Below, piece by piece: positions 32,745 through 42,703 of a stretch of 64,000 nucleotides of DNA. The translations under genes were made by a program, and so were the position numbers. Source of the stretch: CAZSAT01 sp964604675 (GTDB lineage Bacteria > Myxococcota_A > UBA796 > CAJQPC01); NCBI GenBank assembly GCA_964604675.1, contig CAZSAT010000006.1, positions 1 to 64,000 of the forward strand. The letters are read 5' to 3'. Numbering within the stretch: position 1 is the stretch's first letter; every line of letters begins with the position of its first letter. The notes beneath the pieces were generated by a model. The model was not told the origin of the DNA, searched no databases, and saw only the letters and a list, made by a program, of their open reading frames with translations.

Positions 32745-35700
32745 ATGGTCCTGACCCTGCTCTGCCTGTCCTTCGCCGAAGTGCCCGTCACCCCGTACGA
32801 GGGGTGCTCGGAGGAGGACAAGGATGCTTGCCCCTCCGATCTCCAAGAGGAGTGGTACCTCATCTCCTACGTCGACGACGCCAACAAGGCGTCGGTCCGC
32901 GAGGCCGAGCTGGAGCTCGGGAGCGGCATCGCCGTGGATCTCGCGTGGCAGCGAACCGTGGGCAGCTTCGACGTCACCGTCGCCATCCTGGACTCCGGGA
33001 TCGAGTGGGACGAGGCGAACCTGGCGAACAAGGTCCGCCTGAACACCGCCGAGCTGCCACTGCCCCAGGACGCCGACGGCGTGGAGGCCAGCGACCACGA
33101 CCTGGACGGAAACGGCCTGGTGAACGTGCTCGACTACGCCTCGGACCCGCGGGTGAACATCGCAGCGGGGCGCGCCGAGGCGAGCTGGCTGCTGGATCCC
33201 AGCGACCTGATCGCCACCTTCTCCGATGGCGTCGACGACGACGAGAACGGCTACGCCGACGACATCGCAGGCTGGGACTTCTTCGAGGACGACAACGACC
33301 CGTGGCCCAGCTGGGACGACGATCTCGGCACCCACGGCACGGGCGTGATGGAAGGGGCGGTCGGCGAGGCCGACAACGGCGACGGCGACGTGGGGGTCTG
33401 CCCGAACTGCTCGCTCCTGCCGCTGCGCACCGCCGACTCGATCATCAGCGATGGCAACCGCCTGGCGCAGGCGATGGCCTACGCCACCGACTCCGGCGCT
33501 CGTGTGATCGGCATGGCCATCGGTGGCCTGTCGCACTCGGCCCAGACCCGCGCCGCGGTCGCCTACGCCCAGCAGAACGGCGTGGTGGTCGTGGCGGCTG
33601 CTGGCGACGAGAACACCTACCACCGCAACGTCCCGGCGGCCGAGCAAGGGGTGCTCTACGTGCACTCCGTGCGGGGGAACAACGCCAACGAGGACAGCGG
33701 CGTCTACAGCTTCATGTCCTTCTGGAACTGCAACAACTACGGGCCTCGCACCGATCTGGTCGCGCCGGCCAACGCCTGCGCCACCGGCGCCGTGAGCCAC
33801 ATCGCGGGGCTCGCCGGACTGCTCTACAGCTACTCCGACGAGCTGGGGCTGGACCTCACCGTCAACGAGATCCGGCAGCTGCTCTTCACCACGGTGGACG
33901 ACGTCAGCTTGACCGAGGCCGAGGTCGACGAAGCCAACGCCTACCCCAGCGCCGAAGGCTGGGACGGCTTCTTCGGCTACGGTCGGGTCGACGCCCACCA
34001 CGCGGTGGAAGCGATGGCCGAGGGGGCCATCCCGCCCGCTCCCTGGATCGAAGGGCTGAGCTGGTACGACTACCGGAAGCCGGGGGCCCTCGAGGTGACC
34101 GTGTACCCGGGCCTCGATCGGGCGGGCGCAGGCACCTGGGAGCTGCTCGCAGGGCACGGGTTCGAGCCCGACACGTGGACGGTCGTCGCAGCGGGAGAGG
34201 GGACCGCCGCTGCGGAGGTCACGGTCGACACCACCCCGTACGCCGGGGTCACGGTGCCCGAGCCGGAGGAGGACGAGGGTGTGCTGGAGCGCGTCGATCG
34301 GGTGCACGCTCCCGATCTCACGCTGAAGGTGGTCTCGACCGACGACGACGGGCTGGAAGGTTCCGAGCGCATCACGGTCTTGGTCCACGACGACCCGGAT
34401 CTGCTCGAGGGCTTCCCGGTCTACCTGGGCACATCGGGCGAGTCGAGTCCGGTGCTCGCCGACTTCGACGGTGATGGTGCCTTCGAGGTGGTGCTCGCCA
34501 CCGCCGAGGGCGAGGTGCACCTCCTGTCGGGCGACGGCACCTCCCTGGAGGGATGGCCCGTGCTCTCGCAGCCTGACGAGGACGTCGTGGCGCACGCCGG
34601 GGCCCCGGCCTTCGCCAACGGCGCCCTCGATCCCGAGCTGCACGACGGCTTCCTGGCCGGCGCCGCAGCCGGGGACCTGGACGCCGACGGTGTGCCCGAG
34701 GTCGTCGCGGCCGGTCTCGACGGCGCGGTGTATGCCTGGCACGCTGACGGCACGGCGGTGAGCGGTTGGCCCGTCGAGACCTGGGACCGCTTGCCCGAGG
34801 AGCTCGACAGCGATCACCTCTATGACAAGGGGGTCATCGGCGCGCCGACGCTCTACGATCTCACCGGCGACGGCAAGCTCGAGGTGGTCGTGGCTGCCAT
34901 GGACTCGCGGATCTACGCGTGGGACGACGGCGGCGAGCTGCTGAGCGGCTACCCCTTCGAGGCCTGCCACCCCGAGAACTGCGGCATCGAGGGCGCGCGG
35001 ATCATCACCTCGGTCACGATCGGCGACGTGGACGGTGACGGCGATCCCGATCTCGGCTTCGGCACCAACGAGACCCTGTACGACGGGCGCTACAGCATCA
35101 CGCACCTCTACGACGCGGGCTCACAGGAAGCGCTCCCGGGCTGGCCCCGAACGGGTGCCGGGCTGGTGTCCGAAGCCGCGCTCCTGCCGGTCATCGCCTG
35201 GGGTCATCCGGCCAGCCTGGCCTTCGCGGACCTCGAGGGGGATGGCGATCTGGAGATGCTCGATGCGGTGATGCTCGGCCAGCCGGGCGTGCTGGACCAC
35301 GAGGGCAACGAGGTCCTGGAGATGGCCTACACGGCCGACAGCTACGGCGAGGACAGCCACACGAGCGAACCCAGCTTCGCCTCGATGTCCAACAACCCGA
35401 GCTTCGGGGACCTCGACAAGGACGGCGTGCCCGATCCGTTCATGGGCGGGTCGGGGACCTACGGCCTGGTGGCGCTCGCGGCCACCACCCACATCGACTT
35501 CCAGCAGGTGCTGGGCGGCTGGTCGGGTGCCACGGGCGAGTTCTTCAAGGGGTGGCCGCGCCAGGTCGAGGACCTCCAGTTCTTCCTCGCGCCCGCGGTC
35601 GCCGACCTCGACGGCGACACCATCCCCGAGGTGATCTACGGATCGGGGGGCGGCGTGGTCCACGCGTGGAACGCCCTCGGGCACATCCCGGACGGTTGGC

Positions 35701-36035
35701 CGAAGTTCACGGGCCAGTGGATCCTGGGGAGCGCCGCGATCGGCGACCTCGACGGCGATGGCTACCTCGACGTCGTGACGGTCACCCGCGACGGCTACCT
35801 GTTTGCCTGGCGCACGAAGGGGCGAGCGGACCAGGCGATCGAGTGGAGCGGCATGCACCACGACGCCCAGAACACGGGCAACTACGAAACGCCCTTGCCG
35901 GTGCAAGCCGGTCCCGAGGCGGCCGCCAGCGCCGGCTCGGGGTGCTGCAACCGGAACAGCAGCAGCGCCTGGCTGCTGCTGCCCCTGGCCCTGTTCACGC
36001 TTCCAAGACGGCGTCGAGCGCGCCCATCTCCCTGA
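32745..36035 (+). CDS. Subtilase-fold exported protein with substituted active site, FG-GAP repeats and MYXO-CTERM tail
   Basis: The product has 1096 residues. The signal MVLTLLCLSFA is short and uncharged. In the S8 domain (about 70-430) Asp83 in VAILDSGI and His197 in LGTHGTGVMEG are intact. The oxyanion Asn is Asp288 (VVVAAAGDENTY), and the GTSMA nucleophile region reads CATGAVSHIAG, with Thr347 where Ser is expected. It is therefore probably proteolytically dead or very altered. The rest carries FG-GAP-like propeller repeats (VLADFDGDGAFEVV, AAGDLDADGVPEVVAAG, IGDLDGDGYLDVV). The end has Cys-Cys, a hydrophobic segment and PRRRRARPSP, a MYXO-CTERM tail. Its last 41 bases overlap the convergent hpf gene. 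Confidence 0.8.
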   Translation: MVLTLLCLSFAEVPVTPYEGCSEEDKDACPSDLQEEWYLISYVDDANKASVREAELELGSGIAVDLAWQRTVGSFDVTVAILDSGIEWDEANLANKVRLNTAELPLPQDADGVEASDHDLDGNGLVNVLDYASDPRVNIAAGRAEASWLLDPSDLIATFSDGVDDDENGYADDIAGWDFFEDDNDPWPSWDDDLGTHGTGVMEGAVGEADNGDGDVGVCPNCSLLPLRTADSIISDGNRLAQAMAYATDSGARVIGMAIGGLSHSAQTRAAVAYAQQNGVVVVAAAGDENTYHRNVPAAEQGVLYVHSVRGNNANEDSGVYSFMSFWNCNNYGPRTDLVAPANACATGAVSHIAGLAGLLYSYSDELGLDLTVNEIRQLLFTTVDDVSLTEAEVDEANAYPSAEGWDGFFGYGRVDAHHAVEAMAEGAIPPAPWIEGLSWYDYRKPGALEVTVYPGLDRAGAGTWELLAGHGFEPDTWTVVAAGEGTAAAEVTVDTTPYAGVTVPEPEEDEGVLERVDRVHAPDLTLKVVSTDDDGLEGSERITVLVHDDPDLLEGFPVYLGTSGESSPVLADFDGDGAFEVVLATAEGEVHLLSGDGTSLEGWPVLSQPDEDVVAHAGAPAFANGALDPELHDGFLAGAAAGDLDADGVPEVVAAGLDGAVYAWHADGTAVSGWPVETWDRLPEELDSDHLYDKGVIGAPTLYDLTGDGKLEVVVAAMDSRIYAWDDGGELLSGYPFEACHPENCGIEGARIITSVTIGDVDGDGDPDLGFGTNETLYDGRYSITHLYDAGSQEALPGWPRTGAGLVSEAALLPVIAWGHPASLAFADLEGDGDLEMLDAVMLGQPGVLDHEGNEVLEMAYTADSYGEDSHTSEPSFASMSNNPSFGDLDKDGVPDPFMGGSGTYGLVALAATTHIDFQQVLGGWSGATGEFFKGWPRQVEDLQFFLAPAVADLDGDTIPEVIYGSGGGVVHAWNALGHIPDGWPKFTGQWILGSAAIGDLDGDGYLDVVTVTRDGYLFAWRTKGRADQAIEWSGMHHDAQNTGNYETPLPVQAGPEAAASAGSGCCNRNSSSAWLLLPLALFTLPRRRRARPSP

Positions 36036-36411
36036 GCACCTCTTCCTCGCCCTGGGTGAACAGGTCCTCGGTCTCGTCCTCGAGCCGCGTGCCCGCAGCC
36101 ACCTTGCGCCGGTTCTTCGCGCGCCGCTTCTCCTGGAACTCGCGCACCACGCGCTCGATCTTGTCCGCCGCCAGGTCGATGGCAGCGTAGGCATCCTCGT
36201 GGGCGACCTGCACCGTGAAGGGCGTGAGTCCTGCCAACGAGACGCGGATCTTCAGTTCGGTGGCTTCGCCTCGGTTGTGCGCTTCGACGTCGAGCGTCGT
36301 CGGCGACTTGTCGAGCTTGTGGCGCTCGATCGGGCGGGCCAGCTTCTCCTCCGCGTACTTCTTGAGCGGTGCGGTGAAGAGGTGATCGGTGGAGTGGGTG
36401 GCGATCTGCAT
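35995..36411 (-). CDS. hpf: Ribosome hibernation promoting factor / RaiA family
   Basis: The product has 138 residues, a short-form HPF with a C-terminal acidic extension. The fold is seen in MQIATHSTDHLFTAPLKKYA, then SPTTLDVEAHNRGEATELKI and AHEDAYAAIDLAADKIERVV, followed by the basic EKRRAKNRRK. It binds the 30S decoding region and stops translation in starved cells. AGGAG lies five bases before the ATG. A TATGCT box lies about 50 bases upstream (36463-36468). Its 3' end overlaps the end of the subtilase-like gene by 41 bases on the opposite strand. Confidence 0.85.
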   Translation of the reverse strand: MQIATHSTDHLFTAPLKKYAEEKLARPIERHKLDKSPTTLDVEAHNRGEATELKIRVSLAGLTPFTVQVAHEDAYAAIDLAADKIERVVREFQEKRRAKNRRKVAAGTRLEDETEDLFTQGEEEVLREMGALDAVLEA

Positions 36412-36462
36412 CCAGGCTCCTGTGGGAGGGCGCGAGCGGGCCGATCATCGACCCGTCCTGCG

Positions 36463-36468
36463 AGCATA
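36463..36468 (-). promoter_or_regulatory. -10 box TATGCT upstream of hpf
   Basis: TATGCT on the minus strand lies in the 91-base gap between hpf and the divergent lipoprotein gene. The resulting leader would be about 45 bases and contains AGGAG before the ATG. Confidence 0.4.
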
Positions 36469-36490
36469 CGACGCGGGCGCAGCCACGTGG

Positions 36491-36496
36491 CATACT
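36491..36496 (+). promoter_or_regulatory. -10-like box CATACT, leaderless layout (lipoprotein gene)
   Basis: CATACT is six bases (GCCTCC) before the ATG at 36503. No ribosome binding site is seen. Confidence 0.4.
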
Positions 36497-36502
36497 GCCT
36501 CC

Positions 36503-36886
36503 ATGTTGGTGATCCTGATGGTGGCCTGTGGTACAGGCGGTGGGGGTGGCGACACCCTGTGCGAGCGGCCCGCGACGTGGCGTGATGGCAGCGAACTGTT
36601 CACGGGCGAGAGCACCGAGGTGGTCATCACCGAGGGCTGCGATCTGACCCTGACGGTGACCGAGGTGGAGTGGAACGACTCCAGCCTGATCTTCGAGATG
36701 GATCCCGTCCCAGAGGTCGGCGACGTGATCGAGCCGGACGGCGGCGACTGGTCGGTGACCGTGAGCTTCAACGGCTCGTACGACGGCACCTTCACGGAGA
36801 TCTTCCGCGTCTACGCCGAGAACCTGCGCGACGACAGCGTGGCCCACGAGATCACCGGCTCCACCGGCGAAGACACCGGCGGCTGA
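36503..36886 (+). CDS. Small predicted lipoprotein, unknown function
   Basis: The product has 127 residues. MLVILMVAC is the nine-residue uncharged lipobox start, followed by a Gly run and then a probable beta-sandwich (VVITEGCDLTLTVTEVEW, DWSVTVSFNGSYDGTF). It ends with Gly-Ser-Thr-Gly-Glu-Asp-Thr-Gly-Gly. Four Cys could pair. No family recognised. It lies 20 bases before tyrS but tyrS has its own -10-like box. Confidence 0.6.
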   Translation: MLVILMVACGTGGGGGDTLCERPATWRDGSELFTGESTEVVITEGCDLTLTVTEVEWNDSSLIFEMDPVPEVGDVIEPDGGDWSVTVSFNGSYDGTFTEIFRVYAENLRDDSVAHEITGSTGEDTGG

Positions 36887-36894
36887 GGCGGGGT

Positions 36895-36900
36895 TAGAAG
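36895..36900 (+). promoter_or_regulatory. -10-like box TAGAAG, leaderless layout (tyrS)
   Basis: TAGAAG is six bases (CGGGCC) before the tyrS ATG at 36907. The last base deviates from TANNNT. No ribosome binding site is seen. Confidence 0.4.
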
Positions 36901-36906
36901 CGGGCC

Positions 36907-38118
36907 ATGAACGCCTTCGAGATCCTGGCCGCGCGCGGCTTCGTCAAGCAGCACACCGCGGGAGCTCCCGCACTGATCGAGGGCGACCCCGCGGTGTTCT
37001 ACGTGGGCTTCGACCCCACGGGAGACTCGCTGCACGTCGGGCACCTCTTGCCGATCATGGCGATGGCGCACCTGCAGCAGGCGGGGCACCGTCCGATCGC
37101 GGTGGTGGGTGGGGGCACGGCGATGGTCGGCGATCCGTCCGGCAAGGACGAGGCGCGGCAGCTGTTGACCTCCGAGCGCATCGAGCACAACAAGTCCTGC
37201 CTGAAGCGCCAGCTCGGCCTGTTCCTGGAGTTCGGGGAGGGACAGGGCGCGCTCATCGACAACGCCGACTGGCTGCTGGACCTGAACTACGTGTCGTTCT
37301 TGCGGGACATCGGGAAGCACTTCAGCGTGAACCAGATGCTGGGCAAGGCCAGCGTGAAGCTGCGGCTGGAGCGCGGGCTCTCGTTCCTCGAGTTCAACTA
37401 CCAGCTCCTCCAGGCCTACGACTTCCTGGAGCTGCGCCGTCGACACGGCTGCGTGCTGCAGATGGGCGGCGACGACCAGTGGGGCAACATCACGGCGGGC
37501 ATCGACCTCATCCGAAAGGTGGAAGGCACCGAGGCCCACGGCCTGACCTTCCCACTGGTCACGACCTCCAGCGGCAGGAAGATGGGCAAGACCGCTGCCG
37601 GCTCGGTGTGGTTGGACCCGGCTCGGCTGTCGCCGTACGACTACTTCCAGTACTGGATCAACGTCGATGACGCTGACGTGGGTCGGTTCTTGCGCCTCTT
37701 CACCTTCCTGCCCTTGGCCCGCATCGCGGCGCTGGAGCGTCTCACGGGAGCCGACGTGCGTCGGGCCAAGCAGGTGCTCGCGCTCGAAGCCACCTCGATC
37801 GTACATGGGCCCACGGAAGCGGGGCGTGCGCTCGAGGGGGCCCGAGCAGCGTTCGGCGGTGGTACGGCGGTGCACGCGATGAAGACCGTCACCATGCCGC
37901 TGCCAGCGGGTGTGCTCGACGCCCTGGTGGCCTCCGAGCTCTGCAAGAGCCGCGGCGATGCGCGCCGAAAGATCCGCGAGGGCGCCGTCCGGATCGGCAT
38001 GGATCGTGCGGCGATCACCAGCGAAGATCTCGCGATCACGCTCGACATGCTCGACGCGAGCGGGGGCGTGGTGCTCTGGCGTGGGAAGAAGACCGCGGTC
38101 CGGATGATGCCCACCTGA
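36907..38118 (+). CDS. tyrS: Tyrosyl-tRNA synthetase
   Basis: The product has 403 residues and is a class I synthetase that charges tRNA-Tyr. VGFDPTGDSLHVGHLLPIMA carries the HxGH signature, GGDDQWGNITAGIDLI the tyrosine site, and RKMGKTAAGSVWLD the KMSKS-equivalent loop. The C-terminal 70 residues (SRGDARRKIREGAVRIGM) are an S4-like RNA-binding domain. Length is normal. It is convergent with the YfcE-like gene with a gap of ten bases. Confidence 0.95.
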   Translation: MNAFEILAARGFVKQHTAGAPALIEGDPAVFYVGFDPTGDSLHVGHLLPIMAMAHLQQAGHRPIAVVGGGTAMVGDPSGKDEARQLLTSERIEHNKSCLKRQLGLFLEFGEGQGALIDNADWLLDLNYVSFLRDIGKHFSVNQMLGKASVKLRLERGLSFLEFNYQLLQAYDFLELRRRHGCVLQMGGDDQWGNITAGIDLIRKVEGTEAHGLTFPLVTTSSGRKMGKTAAGSVWLDPARLSPYDYFQYWINVDDADVGRFLRLFTFLPLARIAALERLTGADVRRAKQVLALEATSIVHGPTEAGRALEGARAAFGGGTAVHAMKTVTMPLPAGVLDALVASELCKSRGDARRKIREGAVRIGMDRAAITSEDLAITLDMLDASGGVVLWRGKKTAVRMMPT

Positions 38119-38128
38119 GCCGGTGGAC

Positions 38129-38632
38129 TCAGGCCAGGTCGACCAGCTCGACCTCGGTCGTGCCGCCTCGAATGGCGAGCCGTGCCACGCCCACTGGGAG
38201 CGAGAAGCGCCGGGGCCCTGCGGATCCCGGGTTCAGGTACACGACCTCGCCGGCCCGCTCCATGCTCGGCTGGTGGCTGTGGCCGCTGATGACCACCGCG
38301 ATCCCTTCCTCTTCGACGGGCAGATCGAGCTCGGCTCGGTTGTGGATCACGTAGATCAACGCCCCCCCCAACAACACCATCAGCGTTCTGGGCAGCACGG
38401 TGGCCCACGCACCGTGGTCGTTGTTGCCGCGGACCGCCATCACCGGCGCCACCGCACGGAGCTGTTCGAGCACCTCGGGCTCTCCGACGTCGCCGGCGTG
38501 CACGATCAGGTCCACCCCCCGGAGCGCGTCGACCGCTTCGTTGCGCAGGACTCCGTGGGTGTCGCTGATGACGCCCACGGTCCAGGTCCTGTGATCGTCG
38601 AGCTGCTCTTCCACGGGTCTCCGCTGAACCAC
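38129..38632 (-). CDS. YfcE/MJ0936-family metallophosphodiesterase
   Basis: The product has up to 167 residues from the GTG at 38632; a GTG at 38614 is an alternative. VGVISDTHGVL, LIVHAGDVGE, AVRGNNDHG, ISGHSHQP and NPGSAGPRRFSLP are the five metal-binding and active-site motifs of this calcineurin-like family. It hydrolyses phosphodiester bonds; the natural substrate is generally unknown. A perfect 16-base palindrome (38624-38639) covers the GTG at 38632, which favours the later start. Confidence 0.85.
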   Translation of the reverse strand: MVQRRPVEEQLDDHRTWTVGVISDTHGVLRNEAVDALRGVDLIVHAGDVGEPEVLEQLRAVAPVMAVRGNNDHGAWATVLPRTLMVLLGGALIYVIHNRAELDLPVEEEGIAVVISGHSHQPSMERAGEVVYLNPGSAGPRRFSLPVGVARLAIRGGTTEVELVDLA

Positions 38633-38639
38633 GGTTCAG
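38624..38639. repeat. Perfect palindrome CTGAACC-AC-GGTTCAG
   Basis: Seven-base arms with a two-base centre lie at the 5' end of the YfcE-like gene, overlapping the first possible GTG. It could be an operator; the two-base loop makes an RNA hairpin unlikely. Confidence 0.4.
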
Positions 38640-38700
38640 GAGTACACCTTGGGTGCGCGGAGATCCACAAAACGATCGACCGCGATCGCGATCCGGCTGT

Positions 38701-39498
38701 TCAGGCCCGGGCGGCGCGCTTCAGCTTGGTCTTCAGCGCCCGCTTCATGCGGAACACCAGCCACGTGCGGCCCTGTCCGGGCCGGGTCTCGACCGGAAGC
38801 AGCAGCTTCTGCCCGTCCGGCAGGATCATGCGCATCTCGAGCCGGGCGCCCGCGATGGCATGAGGGAGGCGCATCTCCCCGCCGAGCAGGTGCTCGAGGT
38901 GCCGCTGGAGGGTGCCGCCGTCGTGGAAGATCACGGTCAACGTGCCGTTGTCCGGCCCGATCACCTCGAGGCCGGTGCGATCGCTGGAAGGACCGACCGA
39001 CGGGGTGGACGGGAGATCGGTGACGGGATCCTCGTCGTCCTCCCCGAGCTCCGCGCGCACCGTGAGGCTGTCCTGCAGGGCGCGCTGCAGCGAGTCCCGC
39101 CCCGCGGTCTTCCGGGCCTCGATGTAGGTGTCGACGTCCGACGAGGCGGAGGTCCCCTCGCGGCCCATCCAGCTGGCCGGATCCACGGTGTGGCCGCCGT
39201 CGCTCACGGTCTCCATCCAAGCCTGGAAGCGCTCGAGCGCCTGGAGGTCCATCTCCTTGCGCAGGCACACCAGCACCGGAGTCTCTCCCGCCATGCGCTT
39301 CTGCTGGACCACGGCGGTCATCGACAGCTTGCCCGGCAGCCCCTCCACGCCCAGCTGCAGGGCGAGCTCGTCGTCCTCCTCGATCACCAGCTCGGACCGG
39401 ATCTGGATCCGGGTCTCGTCCGCCCAATCCGCGAGTCCGAGACCGACCGCGCCACCCGGCGTACGGATCGCGACTTCTGCTTTGAGAGGAATCTTCAA
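38701..39498 (-). CDS. PilZ-like protein with degenerate ligand motifs, unknown role
   Basis: The product has 265 residues from a TTG start. Residues 1-95 look like a PilZ-type beta barrel with a final helix (KLSMTAVVQQKRMAGETPVL then LQALERFQAWMETV) but lack RxxxR and DxSxxG, so c-di-GMP binding is not expected. A linker rich in Ser, Asp and Pro follows (about 105-170), then a second beta domain (LEVIGPDNGTLTVIFHDGGT) and a basic tail (RMKRALKTKLKRAARA). It may be a structural partner of a flagellar or signalling complex, which is inference only. The initiation region contains GACGAGAGC rather than a clear AGGAGG. Confidence 0.5.
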   Translation of the reverse strand: MKIPLKAEVAIRTPGGAVGLGLADWADETRIQIRSELVIEEDDELALQLGVEGLPGKLSMTAVVQQKRMAGETPVLVCLRKEMDLQALERFQAWMETVSDGGHTVDPASWMGREGTSASSDVDTYIEARKTAGRDSLQRALQDSLTVRAELGEDDEDPVTDLPSTPSVGPSSDRTGLEVIGPDNGTLTVIFHDGGTLQRHLEHLLGGEMRLPHAIAGARLEMRMILPDGQKLLLPVETRPGQGRTWLVFRMKRALKTKLKRAARA

Positions 39499-39543
39499 GG
39501 GGCTTGCTCTCGTCCCCCCACGACGACCTCGATCGAGTCTACC

Positions 39544-41624
39544 CTAGACCCGTTGGCGAGCGCGAGCACCGAAGGCCGCATGGACCGCCCCTACCAGCCC
39601 CTCGGTGGCTGCGTTGACGTCGTCGGTGCTTCGGCTGCCGTCGTCGTTCCGCCAGTGGAGCGCGAAGGTGATGGCGACGAGCGGCTCGTGGTCGTCATCG
39701 TGGCCCTCGTAGCGGTCCACGATCTCGACGGCATGGAGCCAGGGCGGCGCCGCTTGCCGGAGCACGGCCGCGACCTGTCCGGCGGACAACTTGGGCGCGA
39801 GAGCGAACGCGACGCTCCGAACGCTGGGGGGTCTTGGGGGCGGGAGGACCGTGTCGGGCCGCTCGCCGGCGTCGGTGAGCCGATCGCCGCCGAGCTCGAG
39901 GTAGACCGGCGGCGCCCGCTTCAACCCGAAGGCCTTGACCAGCCGCGGGTGGACCTCACCGAGGAGGCCGACCTGGACATCACCACAGAGCACGGTGGCC
40001 TGGCGACCGTCGTGCAGCAGCGAGGACAAGGGGGCCTCGGGGTCCATCGGACCGAGCCGAAGCGGCAGCGAGAGCTCCACGGCGATCTCTTCGAGCAGGC
40101 CCTTCAGCAGCCACACGTCGCTCGTGCGAGCCGCGCCGGCCCACGTCGTGGGGGCGCTGAGCCCTGACGCCACGACCCAGAGCACGGAACGTTCGGAGCA
40201 GACACCGTTGCTGGAGGCGGGCTCCGGATGGAACGTTCGGGTCCACTCGAAGGCGCGGACGTCGTAGACCTTCTGGCGGTGGTTCTGCTCCACCAGCTCG
40301 AGGGCCTGGCCGAGGCAGTCGTTCTTCAACAGGGTGAAGGCCTTGTCCTCGGCGTTCTGGGTCTCGACGTGGTGGAACAAGGGATGCCCTGGTTCGACGC
40401 CGAGTCGGCTGCGGAGCGACTTGGCGTGGAAGCCGTTGGTCACCACCTCGTAGAAGCCCGCGCCCAACAGGACCTCTTCGACCCGCGCCCGGCCCGACTG
40501 CTGGGCGGTGGGCAGCACCCCCGGCGCCACCGGCAGGCAGGCGGGAAGCTCGTTGTAGCCAAGGCTCTTCGCCAGCTCCTCGTAGAGGTCCTCGGGGTGC
40601 TCGACGTCCCAGAGGCGATGGGGCGGGACGCGGAAGACCGGTCGATCCGGCTCGCCCCCGCCCACCGTCTCGAAGCCGTACCGAGCGAGGCGTTGGCGGA
40701 CCTGATCGTCGGTCAGGGGCACCTGGAAGTACGCGGCGGCGAGCCCGAGATCGACGCACACGTCGCGCCGCGGATCGACCCAGCTCCCCACGCGGCCGGT
40801 CGGGCCCGTGAGCGTGGCCGCGGCGTGTTGTTGGAGCAGCCAGGCCACGCGCGCGGCGCCGTCCACGGCGAGGCTGGGGTCGCTCCCGCGCTCGAAGCGG
40901 GCGGACGAGTCGGTCGCGAGGCCCATCGCCCGCGCGGTCTTCCGCACGCTGACGGGGTCGAAGCAGGCCGACTCGATGAGCACGCGGGTGGTGGCGTCGG
41001 TGACCTTGGAGTCCTCGCAGCCGATCACGCCCGCGACGGCGAGGATGCGTTCGTCGTCGGCGATGACGATGCTGTCGGCGGGCACCGCGCGCGGGCCCTC
41101 TTCGAACAGCGGCCAGGCCTGCTCGCCGGGCCGTGACAGCCTCACGGTGACGCCGCCTACGATGGTGTCGGCGTCGAACACGTGCGTGGGCTGGCCGATC
41201 TCGTGGTTGACCAGGTTGGTGGCGTCGACCGCCGGCGACACGCTGTGCACGCCGGAGGCCTCCAGCCGCCCCAGCAGCGCACCCTCGAAGGCGCCTTGCC
41301 CGAGGTCCATGGGCGTGAGGGTGTAGACGAGGCAGAGGTCGGTGTGGGAGGCCAGCCGCACCGGCGCCTCGCCGACCCGCAGGGGGAGCGTCTCGACGCC
41401 GCCGACCACGCCGCCGATGCGCCCGGAGCACTCGCGCGCCACGCCCTGGAGGCAGTGGTGGTCGCCGCGGTTGGCGAGCAGCTCGACGGTGAACAGGGTG
41501 CCGAGCTCGGGGTCGTGCTCGACCCGCTTGACCTCGACGCCCACGTCGTCGAGCAAGGCCCTCAGCGCGGTGTCGTCGCTCGGGAGCGAGGGCAGGAAGG
41601 CCCTCAAGTCAGCGGCTGCGCACC

Positions 41625-41628
<4 letters not shown>
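39544..41628 (-). CDS. pheT: Phenylalanyl-tRNA synthetase beta subunit lacking the EMAP domain
   Basis: The product has 694 residues, about 100 shorter than most bacterial PheT. The N-terminal module (LRALLDDVGVEVKRVEHDPE) runs directly into the B3/B4 region (ELLANRGDHHCLQGVARECS), so the usual tRNA-binding OB fold (B2/EMAP) at about 40-150 is absent. The B3/B4 editing region (AVDATNLVNHEIGQPTHVFD), B5, the class II-like core (LLGAGFYEVVTNGFHAKSL) and the C-terminal FDX-ACB anticodon domain (SVRSVAFALAPKLSAGQVA) are all present. The ATG overlaps the pheS stop as ATGA. Confidence 0.92.
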
Positions 41629-42668
<1,040 letters not shown>

Positions 42669-42691
42669 TCCAGGACCCGGGTCCTATCCGG

Positions 42692-42697
42692 TAGGGT
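42692..42697 (+). promoter_or_regulatory. -10 box TAGGGT, leaderless layout (ferredoxin gene)
   Basis: TAGGGT is six bases (CTGTTG) before the GTG at 42704. It is divergent from pheS with a gap of only 35 bases. Confidence 0.45.
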
Positions 42698-42703
42698 CTG
42701 TTG

